From Planococcus sp. ISL-110 (GTDB lineage: Bacteria > Bacillota > Bacilli > Bacillales_A > Planococcaceae), in NCBI RefSeq assembly GCF_018613575.1, contig NZ_JAGGPX010000011.1:286181-350180 (forward strand): a stretch of 64,000 bases of DNA, given 5' to 3'. The notes beneath the pieces were generated by a model. It saw nothing but the letters and a program-made list of their open reading frames with translations. It was not told where the DNA came from and did not search any database. A program made the position numbers and the translations under genes. Positions 57,022 through 64,000 of this stretch are shown in pieces (the first letter of the stretch is position 1; the number at the start of each line of letters is the position of its first letter).

Positions 57022-57588
57022 TTATTGTGCAGAGGTTTCGATCAAGCCGTAGCTCCCGTCTTTTCGCTTATAGACGATATTTGTTTCATTGGACTCCGCA
57101 TCTGTAAAGACGAAGAAATTATGCCCAAGCATATTCATCTGCAAAACCGCTTCTTCTTCATCCATCGGTTTCAAATCAAACTGCTTTGTGCGGACGATTG
57201 TGAAATCCTCTTCTTCGTCAGTTTCACTTTGCGCGCGTGTATCATTCTCGGCAGTAGCAAATGCAACACCAATACCATCGCGCTCACGGAATTTACGGTT
57301 TACTTTTGTTTTGTACTTGCGAATTTGACGCTCCAGCTTGCTGACGATCAAATCTATTGCCGCGTACATATCATCATGCCGCTCTTCGGCACGTAATGTC
57401 AGGTTCTTCATTGGTATTGTAACTTCAACTTTTGTTTGGTTGTGGTTATAAGATTTTAGGTTAACCATTGCGGTAGCATTTGCACCGTCTGTGAAATATC
57501 GCTCAATCTTTTCTACTTTCTTTTCAATATGTTCACGTATTGCGGGAGTTACCTCAATATTTTCGCCTCTGATGTTAAATTGCAACAT
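57022..57588 (-). CDS. hpf: Long-form ribosome hibernation promoting factor
   Basis: HPF (YvyD) dimerises 70S ribosomes into 100S particles in stationary phase or stress. The 188 residues comprise an N-terminal S30AE domain (LQFNIRGENIEVTPAIREHIEKK; key IRGENIEVTPAIREH), a linker, and the C-terminal dimerisation domain (FDLKPMDEEEAVLQMNMLGHNFFVF; key MDEEEAVLQMNMLGH). ATG at 57588 follows AAGGAGG. A sigma-B-like sequence lies about 45 bases upstream, in keeping with yvyD control in B. subtilis. Confidence 0.96.
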   Translation of the reverse strand: MLQFNIRGENIEVTPAIREHIEKKVEKIERYFTDGANATAMVNLKSYNHNQTKVEVTIPMKNLTLRAEERHDDMYAAIDLIVSKLERQIRKYKTKVNRKFRERDGIGVAFATAENDTRAQSETDEEEDFTIVRTKQFDLKPMDEEEAVLQMNMLGHNFFVFTDAESNETNIVYKRKDGSYGLIETSAQ

Positions 57589-57631
57589 GTTAACTCCTCC
57601 TTCTATATATGCTACTTGTACTCTTCTACAT

Positions 57632-57657
57632 CTTCCCTCGTCTTTCCTGCTTAAAAC
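57632..57657 (-). promoter_or_regulatory. Sigma-B-like promoter of hpf
   Basis: On the minus strand GTTTTAA, 13 bases, GGGAAG. This resembles the sigma-B consensus GTTTAA-N12-14-GGGWAW with a small deviation. Confidence 0.5.
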
Positions 57658-57715
57658 CAAAAAAGTTTTAAGAAGATTAATTACAGGTAAACATTATAAC
57701 AAGGAGATGAAGTTT

Positions 57716-58423
57716 ATGTTCACTGATAAAACAATCGTTATAACAGGTGCATCCCAAGGCATTGGCAACAGCATTGCAACGCACTTTGCTGCCGAAAACG
57801 CACGCGTCATTGGATTGGATGTCCAGCCGGTCGAACTCGAAGGGGTGGAGTACCGAAAATGTGACGTCGGCAACTTTGACGACGTCATGGCAGTATTCAA
57901 GAAAATTAATGAAGATTACGGTGCTATTCATGCATTGATCAACAATGCAGGAATCTCTACATTCAAATCCATCTGGGACGTGGATGAACAAGAATGGGAT
58001 CACGTGCTGGATACTAATTTGAAGAGTGTCTTTATTTGTAGCCGGGAAGCAGCCCGCTATATGACACAGGACATCCGTTCCATTATCAATATGACCTCGA
58101 CACGGGCATTTATGTCAGAACCCAATACCGAAACCTATTCGGCATCAAAGGGCGGCATCTTTGCTTTAACCCATTCACTCGCAGCTACTTTTAGCGAAAA
58201 AGGAATTCGCGTCAACTCGATTGCTCCGGGCTGGATTCATACAGGAGATAAGGCGGAATTGCGTGATGTCGACCACCAGCAGCATTGGAGCGGCCGTGTC
58301 GGAGAACCTGCCGATGTTGCACGGGCATGCTTGTTCCTAAGCAATCCGCAAAACTCGTTCATCACAGGAGAATGCCTGAACATCGACGGCGGCATGACCA
58401 GAAAAATGATTTACGAGCACTAA
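57716..58423 (+). CDS. Short-chain dehydrogenase/reductase
   Basis: A classical SDR of 235 residues. Cofactor site TGASQGIG near residue 11, NNAG near 83, and the catalytic Ser-Tyr-Lys in NMTSTRAF and TYSASKGG. The end LNIDGGMTRKMIYEH is typical. Asp in VIGLDVQP after strand 2 suggests NAD(H) preference (inference). AAGGAGATGA gives the ATG at 57716, although the frame is open further upstream across hpf. The repeat array begins one base after its TAA stop. The substrate is unknown. Confidence 0.9.
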   Translation: MFTDKTIVITGASQGIGNSIATHFAAENARVIGLDVQPVELEGVEYRKCDVGNFDDVMAVFKKINEDYGAIHALINNAGISTFKSIWDVDEQEWDHVLDTNLKSVFICSREAARYMTQDIRSIINMTSTRAFMSEPNTETYSASKGGIFALTHSLAATFSEKGIRVNSIAPGWIHTGDKAELRDVDHQQHWSGRVGEPADVARACLFLSNPQNSFITGECLNIDGGMTRKMIYEH

Positions 58424-58424
58424 A

Positions 58425-58745
58425 GAAAAGCGGAAGCGCCCGTGTAAGATTCGACGGGCATAAGATGCTCTGGCGAAGCGGCGTTTTTTTAGCCGCACAG
58501 CCAGAGTGGCTTATGACCCTAGAATCTGGGCGCTGGAGTCTGGACACCAAGAAAAGCGGAGGCAGCCGTGTAGCTCCGACAAGCGCTGGAAGCCTTACCG
58601 ATAATGGCGTTCTTTGCCATTGGCGGTAAGGCTGAAGCGACTCGAGGAGCTGGCTGCCGGAGTCTGGACACCAAGAAAAGCGGAAGCGCCCGACAGCAGA
58701 AGCTAACCTAAGTTCGCGATTTGCTGCCGCAACGGTTAGCTGACC
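58425..58745 (+). repeat. Modular repeat array, unit types I-II-III
   Basis: Three units each begin GAAAAGCGGA: type I (58425-58550, 126 bp), type II (58551-58674, 124 bp) and type III (58675 to about 58745). Type I arms are CATAAG/CTTATG, CTCTGGC/GCCAGAG and GCGGC/GCCGC. Type II arms are CCTTACCG (58593-58600) with CGGTAAGG (58624-58631), and AATGGC with GCCATT. Type III has GCTAACC (58702-58708) with GGTTAGC (58734-58740). Types I and II end in GGAGTCTGGACACCAA. Confidence 0.9.
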
Positions 58746-58808
58746 CACACCTTGCATACACTCGACCGCAAAACAGAAAAACTAAACTCAATACTTCTGA
58801 AAACAGAA

Positions 58809-59112
58809 AAACCGGCTTTCGCCGGTTTCAGACTGTAGACAAAGTCTAATCAAAACGAATAGCGGTGTATAAACTCAACAAGCGTAGCAATCCTTTCACT
58901 CAAGGATCTGGAGCGCAAGGCGGCGACTCCTGCGGTAGAACGGAGTGATGAGACCCCGCAGGAGCTTGCGACGAGGAGGCTCAGCGCTTCGTCCGCGGAA
59001 AGCGTCCGCCTGGAGCAGAGGATCCAGTATAAACGCGATAAAATGTGTATTCATTCTTTGAAAATCATAAATATTCTTTTGTCTACAAGCTCAAACCGGC
59101 TTTCGCCGGTTT
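58809..59112. repeat. Palindrome-bounded intergenic element
   Basis: Two direct copies of the hairpin AAACCGGCTTTCGCCGGTTT (58809-58828 and 59093-59112) enclose the inverted pair TGTAGACAAA (58834-58843) and TTTGTCTACA (59078-59087). Inside, about 58903-59026, is a GC-rich, structured sequence (GGCGACTCCTGCGG ... CCCCGCAGGAGC ... GACGAGGAGGCTC ... CGGAAAGCGTCCGCC). It resembles intergenic repeats I recall from many Bacillales genomes. No gene. Confidence 0.8.
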
Positions 59113-59115
59113 TTT

Positions 59116-59475
59116 TCAATTCATCTCTATTTCCTTCAACTCTCTGATTTCACTTAAAATGAGCATTTGCTTAATCGAGTTGTATTCAAAATCTACGCCG
59201 TATATCCAGCCTTCCCCGTATTGCTCTACCCAGACAATTTTCGCATTCGCAATAATCGTTTCGTGATTCAGGACAAATTCCAAGCTTATGTTTTCTTCTC
59301 CTGATTTAAATTCTTTTTCGGAAAACAGTTTTGCTCCCTTGGGCGAAACATCAAGCAATAAACAATAAATTTTCGGAGACAGTGCTTGATTGCTAAGCGA
59401 ATCTATCAATTGCAGACATATTTCTGGCGGTGTACCAAAAGTATAACGAAAGCTTTCTGAACGTTTATAAAACAT
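59116..59475 (-). CDS. PilZ-domain-like protein
   Basis: A 119-residue protein resembling a single PilZ domain, the cyclic-di-GMP binding fold. It has an N-terminal RSESFRYTFG, a central LLLDVSPKGAKLFSE matching the D-x-S-x-x-G motif, and a C-terminal strand with WIYGVDFEYN. The expected RxxxR reads KRSESFR, so ligand binding is plausible but not certain. It follows comFC by about 40 bases and the second hairpin of the preceding element acts as its 3' terminator. No flagellar genes remain nearby. Confidence 0.65.
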   Translation of the reverse strand: MFYKRSESFRYTFGTPPEICLQLIDSLSNQALSPKIYCLLLDVSPKGAKLFSEKEFKSGEENISLEFVLNHETIIANAKIVWVEQYGEGWIYGVDFEYNSIKQMLILSEIRELKEIEMN

Positions 59476-59513
59476 GGCTGTCCCTCCTATTATCCTTCTA
59501 TTATAACTACTGT

Positions 59514-60170
59514 TTACGCACGGATAAGCGCCAAAACCTTAATTTCCTTAACGCCTTTCTCCTTCAAGACTTTGGCAGCCATCCGCATCGTGCTTCCTGT
59601 CGTATATAAATCATCAAACAGCAATACTTTTTCAGGCATAGGATTTCCATTCCACCAAAAAACATCCTGCAATGCCATTCTTTCGGACTTTGATTTCCCG
59701 CCCAAACCTACTTCGTTTTTCCCGAGCAGATGTGTGTAGGGTACGGAAGCCGAATCAAGCAAGCGATCAACTTGGGAAAACGTACGCTCTTTCAGTTTTT
59801 TCTCATTCATCGGAATAGGAACGATAACTGATTTTTGACTACGCAGTTCCTCTTTTAGAACCGTTGCAAAAACTTCCGATAACACTGCATCTTTTAGAAA
59901 TTTATATTGATGTAAAAATTCTTTCATCGTAGGATTATAGCGATATAAACTTTTCCCCGAATCAATCACTCCACCATATGCAGCGTTTTCCCAGTTGCAG
60001 CAATCGTGGCATTTTCCTTCTCCTGGTGTACTGCAGATAGGGCAACCTCCTGCCATCCTTTCAAAGCCGCTTTGACAGCGGCTACAAACTACTTCTTCCA
60101 GCTCATTGAAAAAGATACTCCGCCAGCTGACCTGCAGAGGCATGTCACGATCACATAAATAACAGTTCAA
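59514..60170 (-). CDS. comFC: Competence protein ComFC (phosphoribosyltransferase-like)
   Basis: A 218-residue late-competence protein needed for transformation. An N-terminal zinc finger (CYLCDRD, VCSRCQ, CPICS, CHDC) is followed by a type I phosphoribosyltransferase fold with VLLFDDLYTTGSTMR. The TTG start shares TTGA with the comFA stop, so the two are coupled; GGAGGGGG lies upstream. Confidence 0.93.
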   Translation of the reverse strand: MNCYLCDRDMPLQVSWRSIFFNELEEVVCSRCQSGFERMAGGCPICSTPGEGKCHDCCNWENAAYGGVIDSGKSLYRYNPTMKEFLHQYKFLKDAVLSEVFATVLKEELRSQKSVIVPIPMNEKKLKERTFSQVDRLLDSASVPYTHLLGKNEVGLGGKSKSERMALQDVFWWNGNPMPEKVLLFDDLYTTGSTMRMAAKVLKEKGVKEIKVLALIRA

Positions 60171-61495
60171 TTCACACCCCCTCCATTATAGGAAACGATG
60201 AGTTTTTTTGCTTTGTCCATCTGCAGGACAATACCATTGTGAAAAAAAACAACATCGCCATTTGGATAATCTATGGACCTCCCGGCACGTCCTGCAATTT
60301 GGATCAATGCTGCCGCATCAAAGATCGGTTGGTCGGCTCCCACTACTGCCACCTGCACATTCGGAATGGTAATGCCACGCTCCAGAATAGTCGTGGTCAA
60401 TAATCCGGGAATTTGTTTTTTGCGCAGTTTCATGACTTTCCCTTTTCTGTCCTCGTCTTTAGAATGAACTGCTTCGATGCTTGGATGTTTTTGCTGGAAC
60501 AAGACAATTGCCTGATCGATCAGTTCAATCGTCGGTAAAAATAGCAGAAAAGGTTCACCTTTCGCTATTTTCCCATCTACCCAGGCAGCCAACTTTGGTG
60601 GAATTTTCCCTTTTGCAAAGCTCTTTTCATAACTCCATAAAGACCGGAATTCCGGAACCGGCAAAGGATGGCCGTGAAAACGCTGAAATATCTTAGATGT
60701 ATTTGACACTTGCTTTACTAAGTCGTCTGAAGGGGTTGCCGACACATAGACAATCGGTGCTTCCTTTTTCTTGGCTTTCATGACCGCTCTTTTTAAAGCT
60801 GGATCATAGGAATAAGGAAATGCATCCGCCTCATCGACAATCATGACATCAAAAGCATCTTTGAATCGATACAACTGATGAGTGGTCGCGATGACCAACG
60901 ATGCAAACCCGGATTCTTCGGGAGAATTTCCGTACAAGCTATGGACGATGGTATTCGGAAAGACGGTACGCAAGCGTGGAGAAAGTTCTAGTACGACGTC
61001 TGTTCTCGGAGCAGCAATGCAGACCCGCAGCCCATTCTTCAATGCATCGTAAATAGGCGGAAACAATAATTCGGTTTTCCCGGCTCCGCATACAGCATAA
61101 ACGAGGTGATCATTTTTTTGTAAGAGGCTTTTTTGAACTTCCTGTGAAGCTCTTTCCTGCAGTGGGGTGAGGCTGCCATTCCAGCGGAATGAATGGCTTT
61201 GAGGAGGAATCGTTGAGGGGAGCGCCCAAGTGATCAATTCCGTACAGGAACTGATGCGCCCCATCTTTATGCAATGCCGGCAATAATAGCAGATTGTATT
61301 ACACGCGGCACAGAAAAAAGGGATGATTTTTTTCACGGATTTTTCAAGGCATCTCGCACATTGCCGTCCGTCAAGGATGCCAGGGGTGACAGTGACTGAA
61401 CCATCGGAAATGGCTTGGTCAACCTGTTCTTTCGGAAACGGGGAAAAATTCCTAAGCCACAGCCTGCCTGTCAAAAACTCTTCTATTCGCTTCAT
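60167..61495 (-). CDS. comFA: Competence DNA-translocation helicase ComFA
   Basis: A DEAD-box-like ATPase that helps draw single-stranded DNA into the cell during transformation. In 442 residues it has a four-Cys zinc finger (CARC, CAAC, CYYC) at about 50-90 and Walker A GAGKTEL near 152. The DEAD box VDEADAFPYS and the motif VI region IAGRAGRS follow. The ATG at 61495 is preferred to TTG at 61501 on spacing to AAAGGTGG. comFB, present in B. subtilis, is absent. Confidence 0.95.
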   Translation of the reverse strand: MKRIEEFLTGRLWLRNFSPFPKEQVDQAISDGSVTVTPGILDGRQCARCLEKSVKKIIPFFCAACNTICYYCRHCIKMGRISSCTELITWALPSTIPPQSHSFRWNGSLTPLQERASQEVQKSLLQKNDHLVYAVCGAGKTELLFPPIYDALKNGLRVCIAAPRTDVVLELSPRLRTVFPNTIVHSLYGNSPEESGFASLVIATTHQLYRFKDAFDVMIVDEADAFPYSYDPALKRAVMKAKKKEAPIVYVSATPSDDLVKQVSNTSKIFQRFHGHPLPVPEFRSLWSYEKSFAKGKIPPKLAAWVDGKIAKGEPFLLFLPTIELIDQAIVLFQQKHPSIEAVHSKDEDRKGKVMKLRKKQIPGLLTTTILERGITIPNVQVAVVGADQPIFDAAALIQIAGRAGRSIDYPNGDVVFFHNGIVLQMDKAKKLIVSYNGGGVN

Positions 61496-61533
61496 TTGCA
61501 ACCACCTTTCGCTAGAGAAAAAGCCTCAGCAGG

Positions 61534-62367
61534 TTATTTTTTCACCCAACCAAGACCCATTGCTCCTTCTCCTAAATGTGTTCCAATAACCGGTCCGAAA
61601 TAGGAGATTTCAAAATCCACATCCGGACATGCAATTTCCAGTTCTTTACGCCATTGTTTTGCTTCTTCCGGCCGATTTGCATGAATGATCGTTGCCTGCA
61701 TCTTGTGTCCATCTTTGCTAGCTTCTTTTAATAAATCAACAATTCGATTCATCGCTTTTTTGCGTGTCCGGACTTTTTCGAACGGAACAATCACTTTTTC
61801 CTGAAAATGCAAAATCGGTTTGATTTGCAGCATTCCACCAACCAAAGCCTGAGCACTGGATAATCTTCCACCACGCTGCAAATGCTTGAGGTCCTCCACC
61901 ATGAAATAAGCACGCAAGGTTTTTTTCATTTCGTGTAACTCATTTAAAATAGTTTGTGCATCGGCTCCATCTCCAGCCATTTTTGCGGCTTTCACCACAT
62001 AAAATCCCTGGAGGGCACAAGTAAGTTCAGAGTCGAATGAAAAAACTTCAACTCCGTCAACCATTTCAGCTGCCTGCTGCGAACCCTCGTAAGTACCACT
62101 GATTCCGCTCGATAAATGAATGGACACAATTTCATCGTGGCGTGCGGAAAGCTCGTCAAACAAAGTGACGAATTCTCCTAATGGCGGTTGTGAGGTTTTC
62201 GGAAATTCTTCTTTAGCCTTTTGATAAAACGCTTCTTCAGTCAATTCCTCTTCTTTATGAGAACGACCGCCAAATGTCACCTGCAATGAAACCATGTGGA
62301 TATTCAAGGCCTTACGTGTTTCTTCAGATAAATAAGCTGTACTGTCAGTTACAATTGCCGTTTTCAT
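61534..62367 (-). CDS. degV: DegV family fatty-acid-binding protein
   Basis: A 277-residue DegV protein. TAIVTDSTAYLSEE at the start, the TSQPPLGEF ligand loop and SSGISGTYEGSQQA match the family, as does the C-terminal IGTHLGEGAMGLGWV. It precedes comFA by 38 bases on the same strand, exactly as degV does in B. subtilis, but degSU are not in this window upstream. It differs from the DegV gene at 29254 and likely is the orthologue of B. subtilis DegV proper. Confidence 0.93.
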   Translation of the reverse strand: MKTAIVTDSTAYLSEETRKALNIHMVSLQVTFGGRSHKEEELTEEAFYQKAKEEFPKTSQPPLGEFVTLFDELSARHDEIVSIHLSSGISGTYEGSQQAAEMVDGVEVFSFDSELTCALQGFYVVKAAKMAGDGADAQTILNELHEMKKTLRAYFMVEDLKHLQRGGRLSSAQALVGGMLQIKPILHFQEKVIVPFEKVRTRKKAMNRIVDLLKEASKDGHKMQATIIHANRPEEAKQWRKELEIACPDVDFEISYFGPVIGTHLGEGAMGLGWVKK

Positions 62368-62445
62368 TGGTTAATCAGCCTCCTTTTCTAGTTTACCAAA
62401 AAAAGTCATCAAAAAGTCATCAGCAGAAACGACAAAATAAAAAAA

Positions 62446-62462
62446 TCCCGCAATTTGCGGGA
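62446..62462 (-). terminator. Terminator of the lipoprotein gene
   Basis: TCCCGCAAATTGCGGGA on the minus strand, followed by TTTTTTTATTTTG. Confidence 0.92.
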
Positions 62463-62471
62463 AATGATTAA

Positions 62472-63041
62472 TTAATTACCGATAAAATGAACGCTGGTAA
62501 CTTTCCACTCGTCATCTTCTTTTTTAAACACAATAACTTGTCGGCCTGCCTGTTCGACAGCATCATCCGAATTTGCATCCTTCATATTTACTGAAAGAGA
62601 GGCAAAAACTTCTGCGCGTCCCTCTTCGTATTTCACGATGGTTTCATCATTTGTTTCATATTGGGTATCGTAAGCTTCAAAAGCCTGGGTTAATGCGGCT
62701 TTATCTTCCTCGCGATCAAAACCGTCCGGCTCCTTTGCGATGGTGTTCATGTAGCGATCGATGTCTTCAGCATTAAATGCAGCTATATATTCTACATAAG
62801 CTGCCAATAGTTCATTGGCCTCTCCTTCAGGTACTTCTGCTTCTATGACATTTCCTTCATCATCCACTGTAAAACCGACTGGTTCTTCCTTATCTTCATC
62901 AATGCCATGGTCAACTGCATTGTTTTCATTTGCTGCATTGCCATCTTCGACTGTATTTTCATTGACCGAAGGTTCTTCTGAATCCGAACAAGCAGCAAGC
63001 GTCAAAATAAGGCCTGCCGCAACTATCAATTTTTTCATCAT
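62472..63041 (-). CDS. Lipoprotein with an NTF2/SnoaL-like domain
   Basis: A 189-residue secreted lipoprotein of unknown function. The signal ends LTLAAC, and is followed by an Asn/Glu-rich linker. A domain of about 110 residues (AAYVEYIAAFNAEDIDRYMNTI, then FASLSVNMKD, ending WKVTSVHFIGN) has the helix and strand pattern of NTF2/DUF4440-like folds. AGGAGG precedes two ATG codons. It is transcribed away from the exonuclease gene; its own terminator separates it from degV. Confidence 0.75.
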   Translation of the reverse strand: MMKKLIVAAGLILTLAACSDSEEPSVNENTVEDGNAANENNAVDHGIDEDKEEPVGFTVDDEGNVIEAEVPEGEANELLAAYVEYIAAFNAEDIDRYMNTIAKEPDGFDREEDKAALTQAFEAYDTQYETNDETIVKYEEGRAEVFASLSVNMKDANSDDAVEQAGRQVIVFKKEDDEWKVTSVHFIGN

Positions 63042-63170
63042 GCATTCCTCCTGCGCTTCATTTTGCCATAGGCGGATGGTGAATACAATGAAGAAACTGT
63101 GTCAACTGCCAAAACGGAATTTTTTTCAGTTTTGCGTTACACTAATAGGTACAAATAAAGGAGGGATCGC

Positions 63171-63779
63171 ATGGAAAAAAGAGATGCACGAAAAATATTG
63201 GAACAAAAACTGAAAGAAACGCGCCCTCAATGGAGCCGTAAACAGCCCGCTCGGCCAAAAAAATACAAATCGAGCATGCAAAAAGTAGAGAACTACGTAG
63301 TTCTGGATTTTGAAACTACCGGATTACGTGCCGGAAGTGATAAAATCATCCAAATTGGAGCTGTTAAATACATCAATCACGAACGCAAGGAAACCATGTA
63401 CCTGATGGTCAACCCCGAATGTTCAATATCAAGTACGATTACCCGCATCACAGGCATCACCAATAACGATGTCCAAAATGCGCCGGTTATTGAAGAAGTA
63501 GCTCACGAATTGATTGCGTTTATTAGTGGTCTACCAATCATTGCACACAATGCCCCTTTTGATATGGGATTCCTTTATGCACTGGAAGAAATCACTCCGA
63601 TTCCAGAATATACAGTAATCGACACGGTCAAACTGGCGAGAAGGGCCATTACCCAGACACCCAATCACAAATTGACCACGTTGACTGCCTTTTTAAAATT
63701 GGAGCATGATGCCCACGACGCATTGGGCGACTGCCTCGCAACCGCAGCCATCTACCAATACTGCTACGACCGGATATAA
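63171..63779 (+). CDS. DnaQ-like 3'-5' exonuclease (DEDDh family)
   Basis: A 202-residue exonuclease related to the epsilon subunit of DNA polymerase III. After a basic leader of about 38 residues come the active-site motifs: ExoI VLDFETTGLRAG, ExoII IIAHNAPFDMGFL, and ExoIII HDALGDCLATA with the DEDDh His. Such stand-alone proteins degrade single-stranded DNA or RNA ends in repair. AAAGGAGGG precedes the ATG. A repeat array starts one base after its TAA. Confidence 0.88.
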   Translation: MEKRDARKILEQKLKETRPQWSRKQPARPKKYKSSMQKVENYVVLDFETTGLRAGSDKIIQIGAVKYINHERKETMYLMVNPECSISSTITRITGITNNDVQNAPVIEEVAHELIAFISGLPIIAHNAPFDMGFLYALEEITPIPEYTVIDTVKLARRAITQTPNHKLTTLTAFLKLEHDAHDALGDCLATAAIYQYCYDRI

Positions 63780-63780
63780 A

Positions 63781-64000
63781 GAAAAGCGGAGGCGCCCGTG
63801 TAGATTCGACGGGCATAAGACGCACTGGCGAAGCGGCATCTTTTCAGCCGCACAGCCAGAGTGGCTTATGACCCTAGAAGCTGGGCGCCGGAGTCTGGAC
63901 ACAGAAAAGCGAAGGCGCCCGTGTAGATTCGACGGGCATAAGACGCACTGGCGAAGCGGCATCTTTTCAGCCGCACAGTCGGAGTGGCTTATGACCCTAG
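63781..64000 (+). repeat. Modular repeat array, two type I units, cut by the window edge
   Basis: Units begin at 63781 (GAAAAGCGGA) and 63904 (GAAAAGCGAA), a period of 123. Both contain GACGGGCATAAG, GCGAAGCGGC, GCCGCACAG and GTGGCTTATGACCCTAG. The second unit runs off the right end of the window. Confidence 0.92.

Noticed and set aside
58362..58757. Minus-strand 131-codon frame over the 58.4 kb repeats
   Set aside because: Falls entirely in repeat units and the SDR 3' end; the same sequence recurs in other repeat frames.
63693..63962. Minus-strand 89-codon frame at the right end
   Set aside because: Repeat-derived tandem peptide antisense to the exonuclease 3' end.

Overview
The window looks like a chromosomal segment of a low-to-mid GC Gram-positive bacterium of the order Bacillales, most likely Planococcaceae (Planococcus/Planomicrobium-like; the genus is an inference). 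The evidence is Firmicute-type ribosome binding sites with frequent GTG and TTG starts, a T-box leader, CtsR, FapR and LexA type operators, and orthologues of many Bacillus subtilis genes in nearly the same order (spx, mecA, coiA, spxH, addAB, csbA, minJ, ftsEX, cccB, hpf, comF).

Layout, left block (about 1-43.6 kb). It is collinear, in reverse, with the B. subtilis addB-to-spxH region. From the left: spxH, a 0.85 kb repeat-filled gap, pepF, coiA, mecA and spx (proteolytic control of Spx and competence); a secreted glycosidase-like protein; an oppABCDF peptide importer; a small membrane protein; T-box-controlled trpS; a second peptide importer in the order D-F-B-C-A; fabF and fabH with a FapR-type site; yjzB; an N-terminally short clpB with a CtsR operator; yitW, yitV, yitU and a DegV gene; a CoA-disulfide reductase-like gene; a membrane-anchored GH13-like protein without its catalytic residues; yisL, yisK and a DUF418 gene; addA and addB, with a LexA-type box in front of addB; and a yhjE-like gene.

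Right block (about 44.7-62.4 kb). azlCD sit at the synteny junction. The block then follows the distant B. subtilis csbA-to-degV region: csbA, minJ, a Cys/Met-metabolism PLP enzyme, a ResA-like thioredoxin, an M23 murein hydrolase, ftsX, ftsE, cccB, yvjA, prfB (with the programmed +1 frameshift), secA and hpf. The flagellar genes that separate hpf from comF in B. subtilis are absent. In their place are a short-chain dehydrogenase, about 0.7 kb of repeats and a PilZ protein. comFC, comFA, degV, a lipoprotein gene and a DnaQ-like exonuclease gene close the window.

The most unusual content is non-coding. A modular family of roughly 124-bp repeat units occurs at 1031-1424, 58425-58745 and 63781-64000, with a decayed piece near 33.15 kb. 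Each unit type carries its own hairpin, one hairpin shows a compensatory base-pair change, and two arrays start directly after a TAA stop codon. There is also a 21-bp phased direct repeat at 915-997 and a separate palindrome-bounded element at 58809-59112. I see no CRISPR array, prophage, rRNA, tRNA or obvious defence system. The modular repeat family is the best candidate for something undescribed, but no function can be shown from this sequence alone.
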